A stretch of 64,000 bases of DNA from Chlorophyllum brunneum. Its lineage: Eukaryota; Basidiomycota; Agaricomycetes; Agaricales; Agaricaceae. The stretch lies in the NCBI GenBank assembly GCA_963576785.1, contig OY756141.1:2790001-2854000 (forward strand). The letters run 5' to 3'. This document shows, piece by piece, positions 23,398 to 33,929 of the stretch. The notes under the pieces were generated by a model. The model saw only the letters and a program-made list of their open reading frames with translations. It was not told where the DNA came from and made no database searches. The position numbers were made by a program, and so were the translations under genes. Every line of letters starts with the position of its first letter. Positions within the stretch are counted from its first letter, which is position 1.

Positions 23398-24334
23398 ATA
23401 TTTTGTGTCGTATCATTGCCGATAGGACTTCGCCCATTTACCTATGAGTCTTTACGCTTATTACGACCCAAAGTCACGCCATCCTCAATCTGGTCATATA
23501 TCCTCCATTGCCTTATATTTCCTTTGTCTCGCCTTTTTGTTCCAACTTCCAAGTTTCTTATTCCTCTCTACTGGTTTCAATATCTGCTTTATCAGTTAAC
23601 CCAGACATCTTTTATTCTCAATCACACGTTTGAACTGTTTGTCAAGATCATTCAATGGGGTATACTAAGTTGGTGAATTTTCACTCCCACAACTACTGCT
23701 CTCTTGTTCGGTCCATTTGTGGGAAATGTTCATTTTGACTCTTTCCTCTCCGTTTCCCGCTCTTTTGATTTTAACATAGACGTCATTCTGAAAGGTGTGT
23801 TTACATCATCTTTAATGTGTTTGAATGCGGATTATTGTAGAATTTATCTTGAGACCTATGCTATAGATGTGAACTGGGCCTGAACATCTCGAGTGTCTGT
23901 TTTCAGGCCACCCCGTAGTTGCTGTGGACGTCGTTGCTAGGTGATAACTATGGCGGTTGGTAATAGCTTAGCTGGTGATGACCCGAGTTTTCTGCGCGAT
24001 CATACGTTACTCAGCCATTGGAAGGGGACAAGTAGGTTCAAGTTTCAGTTTCAAGTCTGTTGAGTGACTGAAAGATTCCGAATATGATCTCCGGTGGAAC
24101 GGAGAAAGTGCGGTATCAAGATTGCGGGTCCGAAATATGCACGGGCATGTATGTGCAGAACGGAAGGCAAAGCAGTGATAATGAGAAACTAACGTGTGGG
24201 ACAAGATAGGGATTAGTACCAAAAGTCGTTAAAAGTCTATGGTAGATCGTCGAAAAGCAACATTTTCATCAAAAGTCCCAAGTAACTGTCCGGGTCTCCA
24301 GTCCATGAGGGCTAGTGCCAGACCGCCCTAAATT
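23398..24334. other. Intergenic: CDC42 3' flank
   Basis: About 940 bp. The first 300 bp are T-rich, probably the 3' UTR. Short reading frames here have no recognisable protein features and no splice-supported extension. Confidence 0.4.
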
Positions 24335-24882
24335 TTAGTATCCAGAGTTGTATCCGTATGGCGTTGGCCAGCTTTGACAAGAAAGTCAGTACATTCCACT
24401 CAATGACGAACAAAAAACAAAACTAACCTGGATGGTTTGGGTTGAGGTGACCCATTGCCATACGTACTCCCACTACCGTTTTTAGACCCTCCATATCCTG
24501 AGTGACCCTGCTCGCCGTCACCATGGTTCGGCCCATTGCCGTGGCTCCCAGTATTCCCGTTGTCCTTCGATCCATCACCGTAGTCTCCGGAATTCACTTC
24601 CGTTCTGACATTTGGTTCATAATCCACCGCGTCAGGATGTGAGTCACCGTAGCCGGGACTATTATTATTGCCGTAGTTGTAGCCACTACGAACATCAATG
24701 GCAGCACTTCGATAAGTGGGGCGTCGAGGTTTGAAATGTTTAAGAGCGCGAGGTACACGCTTGTCAACTACGCGTCCGGAGAGGTTGAAGGGAACGGTTT
24801 CCGTAGGTATTGGAGCGGCGATGATTGTGGAGGCCACGAATAAGAGGGTGAAGAAAAGGGAGGAGAGGGATGTAATTTGCAT
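24335..24882 (-). CDS. Small secreted Gly/Asn-rich protein with possible Kex2 site
   Basis: Exons 24882-24428 and 24371-24335 give 163 residues. The first 22-23 residues are a textbook signal peptide (hydrophobic SLFFTLLFVASTIIAA, probable cleavage near Ala22/Ala23). A dibasic KR at 41-42 could be cleaved by Kex2 in the Golgi. After a short basic segment (KHFKPRRPTYR) the rest is dominated by Gly, Asn, Ser, Asp and Tyr with loose repeats of the type YGNN, YGDS, YGDG and HGNG, ending PYGYNSGY after the intron. There are no cysteines after the signal peptide. Function unknown: a cell-wall or surface-coating protein, a Kex2-processed peptide precursor, or an effector-like secreted protein are all possible. 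Confidence 0.8.
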
Positions 24883-25699
24883 CGTGTTAGTGAAGGTCTA
24901 CTTCAAATTAGTTATATGAAAGAGTGCACAGGATCAACCTGGTTGAGCAGTGGAACTGGAGATCGTCAAGCTTATGGAGTGTAGAACTGACGGGAGAGCA
25001 GTGGATTAGTTTTACTGGTTTTGTGTTGCATATATAGCGTACTGTCCTGTGGACGGAAGCCGAACAGGTGTCGTAAAGCTTGAATTGCACTTGTAGTATG
25101 TCCCGAACAGATGGGTGGAACTAACTCGACTTGGTAATTGATAATTGATTGGAGAGTCCGCCGAGGGTCCTTGTTCTTGGTCTCGAGTCCTGATTGGGGA
25201 GACAAGAGCGTATACATAATCGGCAGTACATAGGATGGTAAGCCTCATGTGTCCATTGTTGGGGGTGTAGACCAGGGTCGTAAGTTTTGTTGCTACTCCG
25301 ATTCAATCAAGGCCTGGATCTTTACGCGTTACGCTCTTGGGCTAATAAGTTATTCAGAACATCTGAGTGTGAGAGTTGCTGAGAGCTAGAAGTTGGATCT
25401 AAGGCCTCGTAGGCGCCTTTCGAGAACAAGACACATGGACAGAGACAAAAAGCGGTCGTCCATCGCCATCCGGACTAAACGGGAGGCTTATTGTTGAGGG
25501 TCGGGAACAATGGCTGGAGAATTACGGTGCTTAGTGCGGTTATTATTAGGTCTAGCAGAGTGTTTGCCGAAGGCTTTGGGTATATACAAGGATATTCTAT
25601 ATTTGTCGGTGGCTTCAATTCCAAACAGGATCAAAGAGAACTAAGCTTGACTGCTTGCCATCACGAAGTTCTTGCTGGTGTATTCGATATTACGCAGTC
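24883..25699. other. Divergent promoter region, secreted protein and SF3B4
   Basis: About 820 bp between divergent starts. Apart from the TATA element no feature was recognised; reading frames are short and of unlike composition. Confidence 0.4.
25030..25037 (-). promoter_or_regulatory. TATA box of the secreted-protein gene
   Basis: CTATATATG on the minus strand about 150 bp upstream of the ATG at 24882. It is the only clear TATA element in this flank, consistent with a regulated rather than a housekeeping gene. Confidence 0.45.
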
Positions 25700-26909
25700 A
25701 TGTCGCGCCCGCAAGATGACAGGAATCAAGAGGCCACCGTCTATCTTGTAGGTATTATTTGACTGGTAGAAAAATGACCCTGAACCCCGGTTGTATCTCA
25801 GGGAAACCTCGACGAAAGGTGTACTGATGCGCTCATCTGGGAACTAATGCTTCAGGCAGGACCTGTTGGTGGGTTTCTTGACTTTCCGTTTCATAATTTT
25901 CATTCATATGATTTTCGCTACTCCAGTGAATGTCCACCTGCCGAAAGACCGTATCTCAATGGCACATCAAGGCTACGGATTCTGTGAATTCTTGACAGAG
26001 GATGATGCAGAATACGCATGTAAGATCATGAATCAAATTAAATTGTGGGGCAAACCCATCCGGGTTAACAAGGTTCGTTGCAGGTTCCACATAACTCCTC
26101 GCTCGGCGAAGGATATTCTTCCTCCTGTGGACCACTTCTTTATATCACCTCGAACATTGATACTGAAGGCCATATTTCTTGTGTATTCTATAGGCATCAT
26201 CGGACAAGAAGCAGCTTGATGTCGGTGCGAACCTGTTCATCGGAAATCTAGACGAAAACGTGGATGAGAGATTACTGTACGATACCTTTAGTGCCTTCGG
26301 CATGATGGCGACAACGGCCAAGGTGGGTTACCCAGTCAAACGCCCTTCCCACTTCATTGCTCACGGTTTGATACGTCCCAGATTGCTCGTGACTCTTCTT
26401 CTGGAATCTCCAAGGGCTATGGCTTTGTCTCATATACCGACTTTGAAGCTTCAGATGCCGCGATTGAATCTATGAACGGTCAATTCCTCATGAACAAAGC
26501 AATCACCGTGCAATACGCATTCAAAAAAGAGGGTAAAGGTGAACGTCATGGTACAGCGGCAGAGCGTCTCCTTGCAGCTCAAGCTCGCAAGAACAATGCT
26601 CTACCCGTTGCTGCGAGACCACCGCCCGCTCCTATGGGTTTTGGTGCTCGGCCACCTATGCCGGGATTCCAAGGACCGTATCAAGGACAGTTTGCTGGTG
26701 CACTCGCGCAGCCTCCACCACCTCCTGGATTTACTCCTCAGCAAACTGTTGTGCCGCAGATACAAATGGGTATGGCTCCGCCTATAATGGGTATGCCTGG
26801 CGCCCCCCCTCCACCTCCGCAAGGTATGCCAGTTTATGGTGGTTACGGCGTGCCACCCCCTCCACCTGGGTTTAATTCTCCTTTCCCTTCTGGTCAGCCT
26901 CCCGCATAG
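25700..26909 (+). CDS. HSH49: Splicing factor 3b subunit 4 (SF3B4/SAP49/Hsh49)
   Basis: U2 snRNP protein that binds the branch-site region with the SF3b complex. Exons 25700-25747, 25802-25868, 25927-26072, 26194-26322 and 26382-26909 give 305 residues. Two RRMs: the first from [20 protein letters not shown] through [16 protein letters not shown], the second from [19 protein letters not shown] through [16 protein letters not shown]. The conserved spacer KERHG-like sequence [17 protein letters not shown] leads into a Pro/Gly/Met-rich tail (PPPPPGF repeats), as in all SF3B4 proteins. One intron (26073-26193) is 121 nt, unusually long for this window. Assignment secure. Confidence 0.96.
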
Positions 26910-27141
26910 TCTTGGCTTCAGGCGTTTTTTTGTAAATTTTTGTTGGGTAGAATACTGTAGGAATTGGGTGCCTTCTCGTGTGTGACATGTATCTTGCAGG
27001 ACAGCCTAGGCATATTGAAATGCAGAGTTCCTCAGTTCAGCGCTCACGGGTCGAAGACTTTAATGTGTCCACGTGATCCGAGGTATTCCAGTAAGTACAT
27101 GTGTTGAGGCGCGTCACGACCGTTCCCTTGATATCGACAAG

Positions 27142-27892
27142 ATGCACACTGGCAAAACTGCTCTAGACTACTCAACCCTGCAGACTTCGTCAAAGTAAGA
27201 TGTCGTTGATTTGTCTTTGGTTTATCAGAGGGCTGACTTATCCTGGGCAGGTGGAAGCATCTTCCACCACCGCCGGGGTTTTCTAAACAGTGGAATGTTT
27301 CTGTAGGTCCGTTCATCTATGGAGCAGTTAAATTCAGTTGAACGTAGCTTTTAGTCGAAAGTTAAGACAGAGGTTACCGCTACCAAGCCGAAATCATTAG
27401 ATTCCCTCAAGGCGTCAAGGGCATGGGATGTTGCCATTCAGCCAGCGAAGCAGATACCCATGAACCTCATCATGTTGTATATGTCCGGCTCGCAAGTGCA
27501 AATCTTCAGCATGGGAGTTATTGTTATGCTTCTATGGGGTCCTTTTGTGAATTTCTTCAAGGTCAACGGTAGTACGTACACATCTTAACCCTTCCTAGCA
27601 CCAACTAACAGATTGATCCCCAAGCTTTCGCACAATATGCACCTGAAGGGAAGGACCCCAAGGCGTTCACAACACTGTTCCTTCAGAAGGGGGCATTTCT
27701 ATTCTGTCATCTTGTTGGACTAGCTATTGGCCTATGGAAGTGCCAACAAATGGGCCTCTTACCGACAGGAACAGGGGATTGGCTTGCCTTCGAGACAAGA
27801 GGACCGGTGTGTTGATCCATGCTTGCTTGTATTTCCGTTGAGTCTCAATACTTCGCGACCTGCAGGCGCCGGAAATTTCGTTATTCTCGTAA
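27142..27892 (+). CDS. EMC4: ER membrane protein complex subunit 4
   Basis: Component of the EMC insertase for ER tail-anchored and polytopic proteins. Exons 27142-27194, 27251-27302, 27355-27571, 27625-27806 and 27866-27892 give 176 residues, close to the usual size. The N-terminal part has MHTGKTALDYSTL and the conserved WKHLPPPPGF; the core is AWDVAIQPAKQIPMNLIMLY followed by MSGSQVQIFSMGV. Two hydrophobic helices are visible (SMGVIVMLLWGPFVNFF and AFLFCHLVGLAIGLW), then MGLLPTGTGDWLAF. The last exon is 27 nt. The second intron could instead use sites shifted by a few bases (VSVVKTEV rather than VSSKVKTEV); donor and acceptor quality favour the model given. Confidence 0.93.
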
Positions 27893-28124
27893 TCCCTAAC
27901 ATTCATCTTTATTCCCTTGTCCTCGCCATTTACGGGCGTGCCTCGAGTATGAACAGCAGGGATAGGTATTTAGTCACCCGGAGGTTCTTAGTGCAAGCAT
28001 ATCAGGAAATATTCAGTAATAGATTCTGTAATTAATCACCACATATGCTCTGGGAGCGGGATGGTTAGCGTGGAATAATGTCGCGTAATACCACTGAAGA
28101 AGCACAACTCAACCTTATACTACC

Positions 28125-31100
28125 ATGTCCCCAAAGGCAGGGTCCGAGGATGGAGCAGTCCTTCTGCCAGTTTATGCTAAACCAACAGGAACTCGGAATG
28201 GGGCGCGTCTCCGGTTTCTCTCGTGTCTCGTCCTTATTTCCGTTGCTGCGACGCTCTCGACAGTTCTCCCTACACCCTGGTCTCTAGTTCGAAACACGGT
28301 TGTGCGATCCGTGACTGTCGAGCAAGCCGATCCGGCCTCGGAGTGGCAGGATAACATCTGGCCCATTCGAGAGCAAACGCCCTGGGACATCTCGACGGAC
28401 TATCCATACCCTCGCAAGTTGGAATACGACGTTACGGAAGGAACATGGTTGCGACTCGACGTGCACCCAATTTCCGGTGACATTATCTTCGACATGATTG
28501 GGGATATTTATTGCCTTCCAGGTCATGAAGCCCTGAAAGCTCATCCTTGTGAGGACGAGAAAGTTAGAGCGCGTCCTGTGCTTTTAGGCGTTCCGTATGA
28601 TTCGGATCCCCATTTCTCCCCAGAGGGTGACCGTTTCGTGTTCAGGAGCGATGCTGGACTAGGGGTTGAGAACATTTGGGTTGCAGAGTGGAAGGGGTGC
28701 GAGGCGATGGATGTACGTGCTGTTGATGGCAAGAATGAGGAATTCATGACAGCTTTACGCGTCAAGACGCAGGAGGAGGATTTATTGAAGGGGGGTGTCG
28801 TTGAAACGAAGGAGCGAAAGTACAACCGGTTGATTAGGGAAGGTCGCGCCGGAGGTACGTGTTTCTACCTAACATTCAAGTTTGTAACTGAAAATCACAT
28901 CAGCCCAACGAGTGACCAACGAAACCTATAGATGGGTGTCAGATGCCAGATTCCACCCCTCTGGGTTCAAAGTCATTGCTACAAAGTGGTATACGTCTTT
29001 TCGTTCTCTAGGAGCTGGGGAGGGTTGGGAATATGAAGTCCCTTCTCTGGATGGCCTACATCACCACCAGGAACCGATTAAGGCTGGCAGGGGCTTCCGA
29101 GTTCTTGGGCGTTCTCTGCCACTCGGTTGGACTGTTGACAATTATGAGGACCAACAGATAGGCCCCGAACAACTCATTTGGCTTGGCGAGGATGCCATCA
29201 TCTTCTCAAAGAACGTTCGGGATTCGAACACATTTGAGTACAGCAAGGGTTAGTTTACCCACAGAGTTTTACTGGATTCTGGTATTGATATCACCAAGAC
29301 GTTCACAAGGGCATATACTCGATCTTCCAGAAGAACCTGACAACGGGCAGCACTGAAACTTTAGTGGACGTATCCCCCGGTGGTGCGAGTAGACCAGAGC
29401 TCTCGCATGACAGGCGCACACTCGCTTTTGTTCGGCGCGTTCGGGATAAGGAAGCGCTGGTCCTCAAGTAGGCTGTATGCTTTAACTATTCCCCTCATTT
29501 TCCTGATGCTAGACTGACAGAGATCTTCAAACCGGGACTCTTCACAATGTCTGGCATGGCCTGACATATGACTTGACAACTATTTCAGCGCCTATGGGCA
29601 CCTACCCATCCTTCTCTTTCACTCCCTCGGACGATGCAGTTATCATCTGGGCAGCTGGCCAAATCTACCGTGTTCCTCTCCAAATCAATGACCGAGGAGA
29701 GAAAGTTGCTGCTGATCAAGAACCCTTACCTATACCTTTCACTGCGCACATTGAGCAGAGTGTTGCCAAAACTCTCCGTGGAGGTGTGGATGTCCTGGAG
29801 CAAGAGACTGCAAACACCCAACGTATCCGCGCTCTCAAGAACCTACGCGTAGATGAGAAGGCGGAAAGGGTTGTGTTTGAGGGCGCTGGATTGACGTACA
29901 TTCACGACATCCAATCACAACGGACTCGTCAGATCCCTGTGGCCCGCGAGGAGGCACCCTACTATTCGCCCAGTTTTGTGCACGGAAAGAGAGAATTTGT
30001 TCTCCATTCTCGTTGGTCTGAAACCAAGTTTACGTCTTTCGAACTGGCCAATCTAGATACCGGTGCCACACATGATTTCGAGGGTCTTCCTCTGGGAAGA
30101 TATTTCTCCCCCGTCCTCTGCGAATGCCCTGGATCATCACGACTCCTGGCGTTTGCCAAGACTTCAGAGAGTATACTCACAGGCAGTGTTGTCGCCACTG
30201 CAAATCCAGGGCTATATATCGCCAATATCAAGCTGCCCTCGACTGATGAAGAGAAGATCGTCATTCAGAACCTCAGATTTATTCCATCCAATGTTGATCC
30301 CGATGACCACCTCAATATGAGGTTCATCGACGGTGCCAGCAAACTCCTCGTCCAAGACTCGCAGACTGCCTTTGCCATCAACTTGAAGAAGGGCCCTGAT
30401 GCGAACGGAGACTACGAACACACGACCATTGCATCCGGACGCATGTCAGCTGAGCTTACTGTGTCACCCGTGGAGAACAATGGAGTTCCGCAGTTCATCT
30501 CCTTTGTAGACTTTTTTAATGTGTACCTTGCACCTGGAGATTCCGTTAAAGATGGAGAAGGAGTTTGGTCGAAGCCAGCAAATGCGACGAGGGGATTGGC
30601 AAGACTGAGCCTGGATGGGGGACACGATGTTACGTGGAGTGGGGATGGAGAAAAGGTTTTCTGGCTCCTTGGTACGCACACCGTCCTTAGGTGGCTTTGT
30701 TCAATAATTGATAGAGAATAGGTCCTTTCGTGCACTCGCTGGAAGTGTCGAAACTGAAGGTCTGCGCTGAAGAGGTGCAACAAGATCACCAGAACTTTGG
30801 CATTTCCTGCGTGCACAAGCTCGTGAGATACCAGGAAGTCCTTGTTGAACATACCACCGACATTGCTCGCCTCAAACAAGAAGCTGCATCGTTGAAGGGC
30901 ATTCACAAAGAATGGCTTAACCTTCGAGGCGATTCCGATGTCCTGGTCATCACCAACGCCACACTCCTTACGATGACTACCGGTAACGTTGAAGACGATC
31001 TAATCCGGGATGGTGTCCTTATCACCAGAGGTGGTGTTATTCAATACGCCGGCCGCGCATCTGGGAACTTCCACGTTCCTGTTCAAGCTCAGACGATTGA

Positions 31101-32578
31101 TGCACAAGGAGGTTAGCCAACCATGGTGTATGCTCTTCCAACTAGCTAATATCGTTTACCAAGGTTTCGTCATTCCCGGATTCATCGATGTACATGCCCA
31201 TTGGGATGGCTTCACCGACAGGTATCCAACCAAATCATGGGAAATGGAGACATTCCTTGCCTATGGTGTCACCACCTTACACAAGTAAGCACACATATCC
31301 TTATAGCGCAAGCTCTCGTTCTGATCAACCAGCTCTGTCTAGTCCTAGCGCAGGTAATGTTGATGGTTTCTTTGAGCGTGGCCGTGTCGAACGCGGCCAG
31401 ATGGTTGGACCTCGTATTTACACTGTTGGAGATATCATCTACGGCGCTGGGTCTTATCCAATTCACCAAGATATTGTGAGCCAGGACGAAGCCAATTCTG
31501 CGTTATTCAGGATCAAGGCTGAAGGCGGACCTGCTAGTATTTCCTATAAAAATTACAACATCCCGTCTCGGTGAGTTCTCAATTCCACAAACAAACTATC
31601 CCTGATGTGACATTTTCCAGTGCTTCACGTCAAAGGCTTTTGCTTGCTGCGACTAATTTATCTATGCTTTGCGTTCCGGAGGGTGGGATGAACTACGATT
31701 GGGATTTAACCTATATCATTGATGGTTGGTGGCTTTTTCGTCAACAAGATTCGTGGCCCTCATCCTTATTGGCAGGCATGACGACAGTCGAACACGCAAT
31801 TCCTGTATCCGTTCTGTATGACGATGTCCTTACCCTCTTCGCTCTGAGTGGCACTGGATCAACTCCAACCCATATTGTGAACTATGGCGGAGCCTTCGGC
31901 GAGCAATTCGAATGGGCTACCAAAGACATTCCAAACGATCCTAAGTAATTCCCTTGCTGCTTCCGTGGATCCAACTGATTGACTCCTCGTAGATTGCGGA
32001 GGTTCACGAGGCACGATATCCTGGAAGGCCTTTCGGAGTCAACAGCCCGCCCACTTCAATGTATGGGTTAAACACATCATACTGTCTTTGTTCTACTGAC
32101 AGCTTTTACCCTGTAGCATATGCTTTGTTCAACACCTCGGCTTCGGTAGCGAAGATGGTTGAAAAAGGTCTCCTAACTCATATTGGCGCCCACGGTGAAC
32201 CTCCTCTTGGAGAGAATTATCATGCTGAAATGTGGTTCGCCAAACAGGGGGGACTCAGCAACTATGAGGTAAGTTTACGCAGGACCAATCGCCTCCGGGG
32301 CCGATGTTCATATGCATGATCAGGTTATCCGTGCTGCGACCTCATCAGGAGCCAGAACGCTTGGAATGTTCCCGTCCCTGGGCTCATTGTCCGAGGGAAA
32401 GCTAGCCGACTACCTCATATACCCACCCGGAGTCGAGCTTTTGAACGAAAACATCAGCCGGTCCCGTGATCTGATTTATGTTGCTCGAGGTGGGCGGTTG
32501 TGGGATGCTTCCACTATGGAAGAAGTTTGGCCAGTCAAGGGTAGAAAGCAGGAAATGCCTCCTTTTAACGCTGAGTAG
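28125..32578 (+). CDS. Membrane-anchored TolB/Tricorn-like propeller fused to an amidohydrolase
   Basis: Exons 28125-28854, 28904-29248, 29299-29467, 29521-30671, 30722-31111, 31164-31284, 31343-31570, 31621-31724, 31776-31944, 31993-32060, 32117-32268 and 32324-32578 give 1293 residues. After about 30 residues lies one hydrophobic helix (FLSCLVLISVAATLSTVLP), suggesting a type II anchor. The N-terminal two thirds carry WD40-like/TolB blades (HFSPEGDRFVFRS, ELSHDRRTLAFVRR, SFSFTPSDDAVIIW, DVTWSGDGEKVFWL). The C-terminal part is a metal-dependent amidohydrolase: LVITNATLLTM, GFVIPGFIDVHAHWDG with the HxH zinc ligands, later GMTTVEHAIP, GLLTHIGAHGE and the closing SLSEGKLADYLIY. Bacteria have similar TolB-amidohydrolase fusions. 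Substrate unknown; the topology suggests the catalytic part faces the lumen or outside. Confidence 0.87.
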
Positions 32579-33214
32579 AAGGAGATAACTGTCGGCATGC
32601 AATATTTTGTGAAGAGAAGTGATCATTCCCCTGCTTCAGACTTCGTGTGCAGGTACCTTGTCCGGATTATTCAGAACATTGCGTCTCTTAAGAAACTATC
32701 GTCAGAAAACTACACTACTTCGTAATCTCTCCAAGCTTCCTACCTGAATCCAGGCGTGGGTCCAAAGCAGGAACCCTAGCGCTCGCTCTTACCAGCAGAA
32801 CAGCTAGGGGAACCCTTGACATCGCTCCGGTTTTTTTGGCCTGTAGTCCGTTGTATCGAAAAGCACTATGAGCTCAAACGAAGATAATTTCGGCATGGCA
32901 GGGGTCACGCCGAGCTTCCACAACTCTTGATACAAATATCTCGTCTTTTGAAATGTTCCTCCGCCTGGAGGGGCATCCTTTTTGGATTCTGTCTGTTTTA
33001 AGGTTGGGAAGGCTTGGCCAGATGGTCTGGGAATATGGGAGAGCTAGCTGCTTCCGATCCCCATTCAGAGCTGGCAAAGCTTAGCAATCAATCGTTTTAT
33101 GGTCACCAGAGCTTCCCCGTGTATAAACCAGTGACCCACTCCACCTATCATAGGTCCCACCCTTATCAAACCTCAATTGCAAGTTCATTCGTAAATCACC
33201 CTCCAGGATCCATA
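32579..33214. other. Intergenic: amidohydrolase 3' flank and MIF promoter
   Basis: About 640 bp, no gene recognised and no clear TATA element. Confidence 0.4.
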
Positions 33215-33801
33215 ATGCCTTCTCTTGTCCTCGAGACTAACGTCACGGTATACCAGAGCTCCCATGCCATTTCGAGATAGCTGATTATCTTGATCAATGT
33301 GTAGGTTGCCGACCCCAAGGCTTTCACCCTCGAGTTCTCGAAGGTGCGTTGTACTAAAGACAAATCTCATCTCATACGGTGCTAATTCACGATTATAGTT
33401 TGGGGCTGAAGTTCTCAACAAGCCAGAGAAATACATTACGGTTCAATACAACTACAATGACCACATCACTTTTGGGGGTAACCACCTTCCCGCGTTTCAA
33501 CTAACGATCGTAAGTTCGCTTAGATGCCTTCACTTGCGCTTGGTGCAAACATAGTATATCCAGTACAGCTTGGGTAACCTTCAGCCCGAAAAGAACGAAG
33601 TATACAGCAAGAAGATTTCGGAGTGGTTGCACGAGAAACTGCGCTTGGAGAATGATCGCGGATACATTGTGTTCCTTGACCCTGGAAATGCTAATATTGG
33701 GTATGTACCAGGGTCACTGAGCTTCATCTTTGAATGGTTGCTGATGAGACTGGCGCAGATACCAAGGGACTACTTTTGCAACCATCTTCGGCTCCAAATG
33801 A
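33215..33801 (+). CDS. MIF-family tautomerase
   Basis: Macrophage migration inhibitory factor-like protein. Exons 33215-33247, 33305-33343, 33399-33509, 33564-33700 and 33759-33801 give 120 residues, the standard MIF length. The start MPSLVLETNV exposes the catalytic Pro2 after Met removal. The lysine corresponding to MIF Lys32 is present in LNKPEKYITVQY, and the conserved TFGGNHLPAFQL, YSLGNLQPEKNEVYSK and DRGYIVFLDP follow; the end is YQGTTFATIFGSK. No signal peptide. In fungi its physiological substrate is not established; keto-enol tautomerase activity is predicted from the intact Pro. Confidence 0.93.
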
Positions 33802-33929
33802 AACGGAGAAGTGACCTTACCAGCTTCCGGTGTTATGTTAAGAACAAAGCAAATATGATATGTACTGTATGGACAAGGTAGAGACTAGGAAAAATGAAAA
33901 CAAGATCCACTGAATATCCTCACCCCATT

